DNA from: Palaemon carinicauda
Lineage: Eukaryota; Arthropoda; Malacostraca; Decapoda; Palaemonidae
Assembly: GCF_036898095.1 (NCBI RefSeq)
Contig: NC_090751.1
Location: 81,874,074-81,938,073 of the forward strand
DNA: 64,000 nucleotides
Reading direction: 5' to 3'
The notes beneath the pieces were generated by a model. That model saw nothing but the letters and a program-made list of their open reading frames with translations. It had not been told where the DNA came from and did no database searches. This document shows positions 53,809 to 64,000 of the stretch, one piece after another. Made by a program: the position numbers and the translations under genes. Within the stretch, counting starts at the first letter, position 1. Every line of letters starts with the position of its first letter.

Positions 53809-55906
53809 ATGGCTGATAGGGAAACACATGTAGGTGTCTTTCCTCTATAGCTTACCCTATCCAGGCTATATATAATAACTGATGTTATGCTGAAATCTGA
53901 AGATTTCACAGAAAACTCATTTGCTTTTCTTTTATTTACAGGAGGAGCATCCCGAGTGTGGGAACAACTTTTGTAGGGTCCGCAGCAAGGACTTCTACGG
54001 ACATGGCGTGTGTAGGTCTCACGCCCGCTGTTCCATCACTAAAGGGGTTCTCAAGTACTGGGACCCGGAGGTATGTACCGTTTGTGAGAAGTTGGTAAAG
54101 GAGGCTTTTGATGAACAAAAGTCTGCTGAGTCTAGGGATGCAGCTAGGGCTACGCTGCGTAAATGGGTAAGAGGTTTTCAAAAGAACACCTCGGGCCCAT
54201 ACCTTCTTAATGCTAGGATGAGGGACTGTCTCTTCCCCGGAGCTCGTGATGATTCCATCATTCCCAAGACAAAACCTCCAATCCCTTTGGTGCAGATTCA
54301 GGTTCAGAAGCCTAGAGAACCTGATGTTGCGGATACTCTGGATAGTATCCATCTGGACGACAATATGTCTGTCGTCTCTGAGGAGACTGAGAAGAATCTC
54401 CTCGTGGAAGAGTTGGATCAGGAAGCAGTTGTCCCTCCTGCTAGTAATGTGGAGAACGTCGAAGTGGCTTCGGTTTCTTCGGCTGCGGTGGCTGATCCAG
54501 CACCCTCAACCTCCTCGCAACCGCCTCATCTGGAGACGATTGCTAGTACTCTTCAGTCCTTAATGTCCATGGTATATGACTTGCAGAAGAAGTCTACCGA
54601 GAAAGAGTCTACTTTCCGGACAGAGATTGAGCAGTTAGTTTCTTCGCGCCTAACCCCGAAGAAGCTAAACGTTAAGGACCGTCCTGTGTTCTCCGACGTT
54701 AACCCGTGGAGGTATGCGGAGCACATGCCTATGTCAGCAGGCAAGATCTTCCTCTCGGAGAAACTGGGTACCGTTCCAGTAGAGGAAGTTGAGTTTTGGC
54801 CCAGCAGAGGGGTCTACCCGGACTGTTATGTCCGACTCAAAAATGAACCGGCAGCTAAAGAAGAGACGGAGCCCAAAGAAGTAATTGTCTTTGAGCTCGC
54901 TAAAGCGCAAGCGATGCTTACGTCAAAGCTAAAAGAGAGGGCATTCACTAGCTCAAAAGTGCCGGCATTGAGCAAGAAATACCCATTGTTCATTGCTGAC
55001 CCTCAACATGCTTTTCCCTTTATGAATAAAGGGTTTAAAGCGGCCCTGAAGGCTGCGAGGGCAGGAAAACCCTGTCCCACGCTAGAAGAAAGCAAGCCTT
55101 TCTCCCTTGTTTTTCCTTCAGACGATAAAGACTGGAAGGACGTTCGTGTTACCTTCTCAGTCGGGAAGCTGGAGGCCGATATCGCTGGACGGCAGTTCAA
55201 CGAGGACCTCCCAAAGCTGTCAGAGTTTCTCTTAAAAAGAGAACATGAAACTAAAGAACGCCTGGCTGCGTCTATGTCTCTTCAAACAGGGCTAGAGACG
55301 ATGGCTAGCATTCCTGATACCCCAGACATGTACATGGTCTTTGCCAAGGCTCACTTGGCTACAGTAACTAAAGACCTGCACAACTTTATCAGAGCCAGGA
55401 CGGCCTGTAGAGAGTTCGTGTTTGCTTCCGCCTCCGTAAAACACGAACCCAGGAAGCTGATAGCTTCTAATATCTGGGGAAAAGACCTCTCTCCTAGTGA
55501 TGTGGTCAAAGAGGTCATAGATAAGGCTGCCTCGGAGAATAGGAATCTTCTCTCCAAGTGGGGCTTGTCCTCAAAGAGGAAATCTTCCGCTGAAGGAGGT
55601 CCCAAGCCGAAGAACAAGTCTAAGCGACCTCGGTTGCCCTCTCATCCAAGACAGCAACAGCAACAGCTTCCCGTGGCCACGGTGTCCCACACAGTGGCAC
55701 AACCCACCACCACCTTTCAACTGGTGTCCCAAACACTGGCGACACAGTCACCAGCCTTCACCCTAGCTTTTGAAAGGCAATCGGCTTCCTTTAACCCAAA
55801 GTCTCGAGGCTCCTTTCGGGGCTCATCTAGACGCCCCTTCAGAGGAAGAGGCTACAAGGGTGGACGTGGCCAAGGAGGTAAATCCTCCAGCCAGCACTCA
55901 AAGTGA
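53809..55906 (+). CDS. Gag of DIRS copy D (two exons)
   Basis: Exon 1 (53809-53829) encodes MADRETH, and exon 2 runs from 53942 to the TGA at 55904. Together they give 661 residues with no lesion. The N-terminal module has C13-x4-C18, H28-x2-C31, C37 and C52-x2-C55, probably zinc-binding. An acidic, serine-rich linker follows. The conserved middle includes KKLNVKDRP, NPWRYAEHMPMSAGKI, PDCYVRL and FAKAHLATVTKDL. The RKSS-rich stretch, a glutamine run and a terminal RG/GGR-rich tail suggest RNA binding. The TGA is followed by one base and the pol ATG, as in A and C. Without splicing, translation from this ATG would run into the intron. This is the only intact family-1 gag in the window. Confidence 0.85.
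53830..53941 (+). other. Spliceosomal intron in gag, copy D
   Basis: 112 nt, donor GTAGGT and acceptor TTTATTTACAG. Position and phase are as in A and C; the donor deviates slightly from GTAAGT. Confidence 0.75.
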
Positions 55907-55907
55907 G

Positions 55908-57746
55908 ATGCTGCCGGTAGGAGGGAGACTTCTCCATTTTCAGGATCGGTGGACCTTTGATCCTTGGGCCCACAGCCTGATCAAGATGGGACTAGGGTGG
56001 GGTTGGAACTCAACTCCACCAATCTTTCCTCATTTCTTCCAACCCTCAACCCCAGTTTTGGAAGAATATGTTCAGGAATTACTGGACAAGAAAGTAATAC
56101 GGAAAGCAAAGTCCATCAAGTTTCAAGGAAGGCTATTCTGTGTTCCGAAAAAGGATTCGGAAAAGCTCAGGGTCATTCTGGACTTATCCCCACTCAACAA
56201 GTTCATTGTGAACTACAAGTTCAGAATGGTGACGCTTCAACACATAAGGACCCTTCTGCCCAAGAGGGCATTCACAGTCTCCATAGACATGACGGATGCG
56301 TACTGGCATGTACCAATCAACCATCAGGTTTCCCCCTACCTAGGGTTCAAGCTCCAGAAAGGAAGATATGTCTTCAGAGCCATGCCCTTCGGTTTGAACA
56401 TTGCACCGACAATATTCACAAATCTTGCGAACGCAGTTACTCGACAACTACGCCTCAAGGGTGTTCAGGTAATGGCCTACCTGGACGACTGGCTGGTGTG
56501 GGCAGCATCCAAGGAAGAATGCGTGCAAGCCTCCATAAAAGTGATCCAGTTCCTAGAGTATCTAGGGTTCAAGATAAACTCGAAGAAGTCTCGGCTGTCT
56601 CCAGCTCAAAAGTTCCAGTGGTTGGGAATTCACTGGGTCTTACAGTCACATTGCCTCTCGTTGCCGATGGCAAAGAGAAAGGAGATAGCAGGGGCCGTCA
56701 AAAGTCTTCTTCAATCTCGAAGAATATCAAGAAGACAACAGGAGAGAGTGTTGGGGTCTCTCCAGTTTGCCTCTTTGACGGACCCACTTTTGAGAGCATA
56801 ATTAAAAGATGCATCAGGGATCTGGAGAAAATTCGCTTACAACGATCAAAGAGATCTACAAAGACCACTACCAAGTCGTCTACGATCGATTCTCAAGCCA
56901 TGGTTGGAAGTGAAGAACTTAAGAAGAAAAGTACCCTTGCAACCACCCCCTCTTGCAGTCACCGTCCACACGGATGCCTCGAAGGAAGGATGGGGGGGTC
57001 ATTCTCATCATCGAAAGGTACAGGGAACTTAGTCCCCTCTCTTCAAGTCCTTCCACATCAATTACCTGGAAGCCATGGCAGTGTTTCTTTCCCTGAAGAA
57101 ACTGAAACTTCGCCGCTCGATCCACATTCGTCTGGTTCTAGACAGTGAAGTGATTATGAGATGCATAAATCGACAAGGTTCGAGATCGCCTCAGTTAAAT
57201 CATGTGATACTAGCAATCTTTCATCTATCCAAGAAGATGAGATGGCACTTATCAGCAGTCCACCTTCAAGGATTCCGCAATGTGACAGCGGACGCTCTAT
57301 CCAGGTTCAACCCGATAGAGTCCGAATGGTCCCTAGACGCAGGATCATTCTCGTTCATATTGAGCAAAGTCCCAGGATTGCAAGTAGATCTCTTCGCAAC
57401 GAGCGACAAGAAGAAGTTGGCCCGGTACGTAGCCCCGTACGAGGATCCTCTAGCGGAAGCAACGGACGCAATGTCCCTGGATTGGAACAGATGGTCCAGG
57501 ATTTACCTGTTCCCACCAACCAACCTATTGTTGAAAGCCCTCGACAAATTGTGATCCTTTCGGGGAAGGGCAGCGATAGTGGCCCACAAGTGGCCAGGCA
57601 GTGTCTGGTTTCCGTTGATAACACAACTACGCCTGAAGCTGATCCCGTTGCCGGAACCAGTTCTGACTCAGCTAGTACAGAAATCGACTGTCTACGCTTC
57701 ATCAGAGAAAACCCAGAACCTTCATCTCATGATTTTCTCACCTTAG
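55908..57746 (+). pseudogene. RT-RNase H-MT of DIRS copy D (three nonsense codons)
   Basis: The frame is the same as in copy C from the ATG after the gag stop to the TAG at 57744. RT motifs are intact (SIDMTDAYWHVPI, MPFGLNIAPT, YLDDWLV). Stops replace sense codons at 56799 (CAA to TAA), near 57029 (TGG to TAG) and near 57552 (AGA to TGA). There is no frameshift. RNase H and MT-like motifs are all still readable (HTDASKEGWGGH, LVLDSEVIM, TADALSR, DLFATSDKKKL, YLFPPTN). The domain order and length otherwise match copy C. Confidence 0.92.
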
Positions 57747-58708
57747 CGGTCAAGAAAAGGTTCGGGATTTCGGCAGACAGTATTAATTTCATAGAATAGT
57801 ACAAGTCAAAGTCAACAAGAAGACAATACGAATCTTCCTGGAAGAAATGGGTGGCCTTTGTTAAGGCGAAGAAACCTCAAGAGATTTCTACGGATTTCTG
57901 CTTGTCCTTCTTCATCCATCTTCACGGACAAGGACTAGCGGCTAATACGATCACGACGTGCAAATCTGCCTTGGCTAGACCGATTCTTTATGCCTTCCAA
58001 GTGGACTTTTCTAATGAAATCTTCAATAAGATTCCGAAAGCCTGTGCTAAACTTTGGCCTGCAGCCTCTCCTAGGCCTATTTCATGGTCCTTGGATAAGG
58101 TGCTTCATCTGGCTTCGACCTTGAACAATGAAGATTGCTCGCTGAAAGACTTGACTCAGAAAGTGATATTTTTATTTGCACTAGCCTCAGGAGCCAGAGT
58201 TAGTGAAATAGTGGCCCTCTCGAGGGATGACGGCCACATACAGTTTACACCGAATGGTGAACTGAATCTCTTTCCGGATCCGACGTTTCTCGCCAAGAAT
58301 GAGCTACCCACTAAAAGATGGGGCCCCTGGAGAATCTGCCCTCTGAAGGAAGAAGCATCCCTCTGTCCAGTGGAATGCCTAAAGGTCTATCTTCGTAGAA
58401 CTTCAGACTTTAAGGGAGGCCAGCTTTTTAGGGGAGAGACTTCTGGTTCGACATTATCTTTGAAACAGATAAGGGCGAAAATCACTTACTTTATTCGCAG
58501 AGCGGATCCTGATAGTACACCCGCAGGTCATGATCCGAGAAAGGTTGCCTCGTCTCTAAACTTTTTCCAAACTATGTCGTTTGATAATCTGCGTGCTTAT
58601 ACTGGTTGGAAGTCTTCCAGAGTATTTTTCAAGCACTATGCGAAGCAATTAAAGGAAATCAAGCTTCATGTGGTGGCTGCAGGCAGTGTAATAAAGCCTG
58701 TAGTTTGA
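57590..58708 (+). pseudogene. Tyrosine recombinase of DIRS copy D (one nonsense)
   Basis: In the -1 frame relative to RT-RH-MT, again with no ATG near its start. A TAG at 57797 replaces the Glu codon of the FLEEYKSK segment. Everything after it is open to 58708: STRRQYESSWKKW, Arg in GARVSEIVAL, His/Arg in HDPRK, Tyr in KHYAKQ. The catalytic set is complete apart from the break. Upstream the frame stays open into the pol region, further than in copy C. Confidence 0.9.
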
Positions 58709-59529
58709 TTACTGCGAAGGACAGTGCTCTAATTGGGACTGTTAGTGAAGGGTGTACATGATAGACTTTGGTATATCATGATATTGAGTGTCGATATGGA
58801 CATTATAAACTTTCTTACTCAGTTAAGTGAACTTAAGCATAATATTTGACATGAGTGCCAGCATATTTATGCGCAATGTTTTTAGTAATAACATACATAA
58901 TGAAATTTACTATTTTCATAGAGTGGCAATGTTTCTCTTGCAGACGAAAACTATTTATTTTGTTATTACCATTATGCTTTTTATGTCTATGTCTAGCATA
59001 AATATATGATTGAATCATAACTCCTGTGTTTCTTGTAAATAAACTATGGAAGGAATCTTTGCGTCTCTCTCGCCTTAATATTATTTGATTATATTCAGAG
59101 CATCCTTGATCCTCTTTTGGATCTTGAGGGACAAGCTCCCTTGTCATGCAAACAGGTAGGTTTGGTTGTACTATGTTTGTTTACTGTATTATGATTCCTA
59201 CGCGAACATAAACTTGTCTGACTGATCCAGACCTGGGAGGTACAGTACTCTATTCAGCACCTGGTACAAACTTCACTTTACGTATATATGACACAATATA
59301 CTTCTGCTTGCTAAATTGTTCCTTGAACTCACAATCCTCGGGTTTTTTCCTAGAGTCTATACAGACTTTCCCTGTAGGGGGCAGGAAGAACTGGCATATG
59401 ACATGCTCAGTTGATTGATGTATTGCGGTAACATCAAGTGTCTTTGGTCTTTATGTCCAATTAGGAAATAGTCAACTCGAGATAACAGCACAATTAAATC
59501 CACAGATACATTAATGCTCTGGTAAACTT
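58709..59529 (+). other. 3' untranslated region of copy D
   Basis: Noncoding DNA between the YR stop and the ICR, matching the equivalent region of C inverted. No gene. Confidence 0.7.
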
Positions 59530-59621
59530 CCATCAGTACGACATGGCCTAAGCCCAAAAAACGGATTTTGAGCGTAGTGAAAAATCTATTTTTGGGTGAA
59601 AGAGCCATGTCGTCCTGATGG
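59530..59621. repeat. ICR of copy D
   Basis: Left-end complement (CATGGCCTAAGCCCAAAAA) joined to the right-end complement (AACGGATTTTGAGCG, then TCTATTTTTGGGTGAAAGAG). Confidence 0.88.
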
Positions 59622-59696
59622 ACCCACCCTCCTTTGGTTAAAGGATCTTAATCCCTCCCTATGGTACTGTATCTGTAAAAATACTTACAAAGCTAC

Positions 59697-60072
59697 GGAA
59701 GAATGGTTTGGTGGCGCCGCGTAGCAGCGGATGGCCGAACTATTCTGCAGTACATTAGGAGAGTCGAGTGTTTACCTCTCTAACGACTCTCCTATTTTTC
59801 TTGCCACTTTCCCTCTCGTAGTGAAAGGCTATTTGGGGTGTAAATAGCTATGAGATGTGTCAAGATACGTCCTTACGCGATATCCCTTGGAGAAATTTAA
59901 GGGATACAGTACTCGCTCCAGGAGTTAGAATTCTGGGTACCTTCGGTAAATTCTCTGGGATATATCACTGTAGTCACATATAACCTAGGAAGCTACTAAT
60001 GAAGGAACTTCCATCAGGACGACATGGCTCTTTCACCCAAAAATAGATTTTTCTCTACGCTCAAAATCCGTT
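59697..60072. repeat. Right ITR of copy D
   Basis: Near-identical, in the same orientation, to the left ITR of minus-strand copy C at 51912-52250. It ends CTCAAAATCCGTT. Confidence 0.92.
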
Positions 60073-60130
60073 TTTTTCCTTCGTCAAAATCCCTTTTCTG
60101 GGCTCCACCTGTGCCGCTCCATGAAATAGT
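60073..60130. repeat. Second half of ICR of copy G
   Basis: Begins CCTTCGTCAAAATCCC after a short T run. This is the complement of the G terminus at 43131, and the left-end complement (CTGGGCTCCACCTGTGCCGC) follows. It joins with 43523-43554 if the C/D pair is removed. Confidence 0.8.
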
Positions 60131-60550
60131 ACAAGAGAAATGGTCCCAAAACTTGGAACTAAACCTGAGGGGAAAGTAAATTAAAGTCAAAATAACAAAA
60201 ACATGGTTTAATTCAAAAGTAAATAGGAAATACTAAGAATTCCAGTGAATGAACACTTCCTTAACATAAAGGATAGATGGGTAAGTAACAAATGCAGCAA
60301 AAATTCCAAACAATGGAATGACAAAGTGAATGCAAGGTAAAATAATAAACTGCAAGATCAATTACTAATTTACAATCCTGAGGGTAAAAACAACAAAGAT
60401 CAACTCGAGGGAGAGCAAGGCTATTAATAGACATAATAAAATAAAAATGCACCATAAGGGTGTAGCTCAGGTAAAAACAAAACCAAAAACTAAAGTAGGG
60501 ACAATAAGTAAGGCAGGTAGGAGGAAGGAGGATATAGCAAGACATTGTGG
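60131..60550 (-). other. 3' untranslated region of copy G
   Basis: AT-rich noncoding DNA after the YR stop (minus strand). No gene. Confidence 0.65.
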
Positions 60551-63481
60551 TTATGAATCATTACTTTCAGGAGGAACCACATTCCCTGCTGCCACTGTAG
60601 CAAATTTTAGGGCTTCCAAAGGTTTTAAATAGTGGCGTTTAAAAACTGTCGGAGACTTCCAGCCTGTATATTTCGTAAGTTCATCAAAGTTCATGTGGTG
60701 AAAGTAATTAATAGAAGTAGCTACGGCTCGTATATCATGAACGTGAGGGAATGATTCAGGGCTAGCCTTTTTAATGAAATATAGAATCTGTTGTCTGATT
60801 CCTTTCAGGGTGATGGTTCCTCCGTTTTCTCTAATGAATAAGGGCCCTGAGGACTTAATGGAAGTTCTATTTAAATAGGCTTTCAGAGTGTTTACTGGAC
60901 ATAACGATGGATCCTGAGGAAGTGGAACAATCTTCCAGGGGGACCATCTGTTCTGGGGGTCCTCATTTTTGGCTAAGAACATTTTGTCAGGGGAAAGTAG
61001 GACTTCCCCTGACGAGAGAAATTCAATATGACCTGGATCTCTAGTCAAGGCTGAAAGTTCTGATATTCTGGTGCCAGAGGCTAGGCTCATGAGGAACAAG
61101 GTTTTCCTTAATAAAGGAATGTAATTACAAGACTCGTTAAGAGTGTCAGAAGCCAACTTAAGTACATCATTCAGAAACCAGGAAACTGAGCTAGGGCGAG
61201 TTGATGGTTTCAGTCTGGCTCAGGCTCTTGGGATTGATGAGAAGTATGAATCTGTAAGGTCAATATTAAAACCAATTTGGAAAATCTTTTTCAAGGCTGA
61301 TTTAATTGTAGTAATAGTACTGGCCGCTAGGCCTGATTCGAATAGAATTCTAAAGAAGGTTACGGTCAGATTCATAGTCATCATCTCAACCTTTGAGTCT
61401 CTTGAAAACTTTGCGAGTTTTTTAACAGCCGAATCATACTGTCGAAGGGTGGATTCCCTTTTATCTGATTCTAAAAATAGGGTATTTTGAGGATCAATAT
61501 CTGCGCCTCTCTGAGCTGCAAATTTCATAAAGTCCCATAAAGTTAGGGCACTCTGAATTTTTGAGGAAGCTAACACATTGCAAGTTTGTACTACTAGTGT
61601 TAGTATTGGATTGGGTATCTGTCGAGGGTGGAGACCTAGTTCCACCAGCAGGGGAAACCAATTGCTCTTGGGCCAGTTGGCGGCTACTAGTGCGACCTGG
61701 CCTTTGAAAGTTCTGAGTTTGTCTAACACTTTCATCAACAGATTTATTGGTGGGAATAAGTAAATTTTCTCCCAAGTGTTCCAGTCCAATGACATTGCAT
61801 CTGTGGCGTAAGCCCGAGGGTCCAGGTTGGGGGCTACGTAACACTCTAGTTTGTGGTTGGACTCTGTTGCAAACAGGTCTATCTGAAGACCCGGAACCTG
61901 AGATAGAATCCATTTGAATGATTTTAGGTCCAGTGACCACTCCGACTCCAGCGGAGTTGTCCTCGAAAGTGCGTCCGCCACTACATTCCGTACTCCCGCT
62001 AGATGGACTGCTGACAGATGCCACTGGTTCGATGCTGCCATGGAAAATATTGCTATCATCACATGGTTTATGTGGCCTGACTTGGAGCCTCCTCTGTTTA
62101 TGCAGTGGACTATGACTTCGCTGTCTAGGACCAATCTTATATGTTGGTTCTTGGCCTCTAAGACATTGATATGAAGTTGGCGGATTACTGTCGACCATAG
62201 TCCTTGAACTTTCCTGTACTGGGAGTATCCCCCCCAGCCTGTTGAGGAGGCGTCTGTGTGAATGACGAGTCTTGGAGGCGGATATTGCAAAGGAACGGAT
62301 TTTGCCAGATTTTTTACCTTTGTCCATGGCTGAAGTCTCTTCCTCAGAATTGGCAGAAGTCGAGCTCTTTTGTCTCGATATTTCTCGTTCGCCCTGGAGC
62401 GCCATACTCGGTTTATATCTTACAGTCTGGCCTTCAGTACAATATCTGTTACTGAGGCAAACTGCAGGGCACCCAGGATTCTCTCTTGTTTTCTCCTGGA
62501 CGTCAATTTGTCCTTGAGAAAACGTTTCGTGTTCTTTGCTATTTCTGTCCTCTTGGCTGTTGGGAGACGTAGCGTGTGGGAACATAGATCCCATTGTAAT
62601 CCCAGCCATTGAAACTTGGTCTCCGGGACTAGGCGAGATTTCTCGAAGTTGATCTGAAACCCCAACTGTTGTAGGAATTTTATTACTTTGTTTGTTGCCG
62701 TGAGGCAGTTCTCGACGCTGTCTGACCAAATGAGCCAGTCGTCAAGGTAAGCTACTATTTGAATTCCTTGGGTTCGCAATTCTTGGATTACCGTCTCTGC
62801 TAGTTTGGTGAATATCCTGGGTGCTATGTTGAGTCCGAATGGCATTACTTTGAATGAATAAGCTTGGTTGCCTAGTTTGAAGCCTAGAAACGGATGAAAA
62901 TGCCTTGCTATCGGAACATGATAGTAGGCATCTGTAAGATCTATAGAGGTGGTGACGGCCCCACGGGGAAGTAAGGTCCGCACCTGAGAGACGGTTAGCA
63001 TGTGGAACTTGTCGCATCGAATGTAAGAATTCAGATGGGACTGGTCCAAGATTACTTTTCGCTTGTCTGAGTCTTTTTTTGGCACGCTGAAAAAGCGACC
63101 TTGAAATTTCAAGTGATTTACCTCTTTGATTGCGTTCTTTTGCAATAGATCGTTTGCATATAAGGCTAGCTCCTTCGTTGGAAGTTGATGGAAACTAGTT
63201 GGTGGAGGGGGCCCTTCTATCCAACTCCACCCCAGACCTTTAGAAATTATGCTGAAAGCCCAATTGCTGAACTTCCAACTGTTTCGAAAGATGTAGAGTC
63301 TTCCCCCTACCCGAGGATTCTCAATGGTTCGCTGCGGATTTGCCTCCTCGGCCTCGGGAATAGGTCCTTCCGCCACCCCTGTTGCAAAAAGTTCCTCTCG
63401 CACCCGAGCCTCTGGCGCGTTGGTAACCTTGAAACGCACCTTGGGTTTCATAGTTGGGGTTAAAGGCAGGGGAAGTAGCAT
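60551..63481 (-). pseudogene. Fused RT-RNase H-MT-YR of DIRS copy G (two nonsense codons)
   Basis: All parts lie in one frame. RT: FFSVPKKDSDKRKVIL, SIDLTDAYYHVPI, MPFGLNIAPR, YLDDWLI. A TAA near 62420 (Gln codon likely) follows. RNase H: HTDASSTGWGGY, LVLDSEVIV, VADALSR. MT-like: DLFATESNHKL, DAMSLDWNTW, YLFPPIN. The YR follows without a frame change: STLRQYDSAVKKL, then a TGA near 61217. Then come Arg in GTRISELSAL, His/Arg in HDIRAVATS and Tyr in KRHYLKP. In family 1 the YR is in another frame, so this fused form is a real difference. The frame overlaps gag by 161 nt in +1. The ATG at 63481 may not be the real start. Confidence 0.88.
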
Positions 63482-64000
63482 ACGAGGTAGTTGCTACCTG
63501 AGACTGAGGGACCAACACATACTGCTGTTGGGGTTGTCCCTTTGAAGTGGAGGGTTGACTCCCCTGCGATACCGGGATGGTCTGGACTACTTGAAGTGAC
63601 TGCCGGTTTTGGGAGGATTGGAAAGGTCTTAGCCTCTTCCTACCCAGAGATTGGTTGCTGGCTGGTTCGAACTTACGTTTGGGGACTAGGCCCCACCGAA
63701 CCTTGAGGCTCTGGTTGACTCTGGCAGCCTCGCTGAGGACGTTATTAACGAGGTCCTCCGGGAATAAATCAGGACCCCAGATCGGGGCTTTAATGAGCTT
63801 GTTAGGCTCATGTCTGATGGTGGCCTCAGACAAGACTTGTCTACGGCAACGACATCTGGCTGCAAGGAAGTCGTAGGCATCAGTCAGCAAGGTCTGAAGC
63901 AAAGACTTTGTCAGGACCTTAAAAAGGGGTTCCTCTTCGTACATTAAAGAGGTCATTTCAGCCATTGTAGCTGAGTTAATTGACCTACTTAGCCGGGCCC
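63321..64000 (-). CDS. C-terminal part of gag, copy G (cut by window end)
   Basis: The frame is open from the window edge to the TGA at 63321. It aligns with the C-terminal third of family-1 gag: the RHEPNKLI and IWGPDLFPEDLV segments, then a KRKFEP basic stretch. A Gln-rich linker (QPQQQYVLVPQ) and an RG-rich tail (GGGRTYSRGRGGK) follow. Upstream of the first Met (63965) the frame continues (RLSRSINSAT), so that Met is internal. No lesion is visible in the part present. Unlike A, C and D, the stop is not followed closely by an ATG. Confidence 0.8.
   Translation of the reverse strand, partial: ARLSRSINSATMAEMTSLMYEEEPLFKVLTKSLLQTLLTDAYDFLAARCRCRRQVLSEATIRHEPNKLIKAPIWGPDLFPEDLVNNVLSEAARVNQSLKVRWGLVPKRKFEPASNQSLGRKRLRPFQSSQNRQSLQVVQTIPVSQGSQPSTSKGQPQQQYVLVPQSQVATTSYATSPAFNPNYETQGAFQGYQRARGSGARGTFCNRGGGRTYSRGRGGKSAANH

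Larger units (their letters stand above)
52251..60072 (+). mobile_element. DIRS-like retrotransposon, family 1, copy D (rearranged 5' end)
   Basis: Plus strand. A 23-base left terminus is followed by a displaced internal patch (52274-52672) and a displaced leader patch (52673-52849). Then come the normal leader, intact gag with an intron, a broken RT-RH-MT, a broken YR, ICR and right ITR. The right end is the GTT at 60070-60072. Most of the left ITR is missing, which sets it apart from A and C. It forms one unit with copy C inside element G. Confidence 0.88.
43131..64000 (-). mobile_element. DIRS-like retrotransposon copy G (related to family 1), split by the C/D pair
   Basis: The element is read right to left. 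Its outer right end is at 43131 and its ITR runs to about 43522. Its ICR is cut at 43554/60073 by the inserted C/D composite. Its 3' UTR, YR-MT-RH-RT frame and gag follow from 60131 to the window end. The two ICR halves rejoin into the reverse complement of the 43131 terminus (GGGATTTTGACGAAGG) followed by a CTGGGCTCCACCTGTGCCGC left-end sequence. The proteins resemble family 1, but RT-RH-MT-YR is one frame. The left end and most of gag lie outside the window. Confidence 0.82.

Overview
The window looks like a repeat-rich stretch of a eukaryotic, probably decapod crustacean, genome. It has spliceosomal introns, AT-rich spacer, TTA/AAT microsatellites, LINE and SINE debris, and a dense pile of DIRS-like tyrosine-recombinase retrotransposons. 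DIRS elements of this type are known to be abundant in decapods; the species assignment is inference. There is no prokaryotic gene organisation. Almost every long reading frame belongs to a mobile element, and most are broken.

Three DIRS families are present. Family 1 comprises copies A (1-8565, +, cut by the window start), C (43555-52250, -) and D (52251-60072, +), with a related copy G (43131-43554 plus 60073-64000, -, cut by the window end). Family 2 comprises F (10246-25113, +) and E (34893-41399, +). Family 3 is B (16281-22420, +), GC-rich. All carry gag, a reverse transcriptase/RNase H/methyltransferase-like region (RT-RH-MT) and a tyrosine recombinase (YR). Where both ends are visible they have inverted terminal repeats (ITRs) and an internal complementary region (ICR) that reads as the reverse complement of the joined ends. 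This is the signature expected of a circular DNA intermediate.

The layout is strongly nested. A fills the left end and stops at a TTA microsatellite. F follows; it has been broken by a Tigger/pogo-type DNA transposon (11209-12702), by two inverted LINE tails (14012-15412) and by the complete element B, inserted at a GTT in the F pol region. A stretch of about 10 kb (25114-34892) holds two phase-compatible exons of an unrecognised host gene, a degenerate tRNA-derived SINE and two copies of one LINE. E follows, almost intact. Then comes G, whose ICR was split by a 16.5 kb head-to-head pair of family-1 elements (C and D) sharing one near-palindromic 5' junction.

The elements probably work as follows (inference from the family). 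Gag packages RNA, RT-RH copies it, the ITR/ICR complementarity guides closure of a circle, and YR recombines the circle into a site sharing a short core. The notable points are: a conserved short intron after a 21-nt first coding exon of family-1 gag; a shared cysteine/histidine module at the Gag N-terminus of all three families; a YR frame without an AUG in family 1, against a fused RT-RH-MT-YR frame in E, F and G; GC-palindrome arrays in the 5' leaders; and the pairing of C (intact pol and YR, broken gag) with D (intact gag, broken pol).
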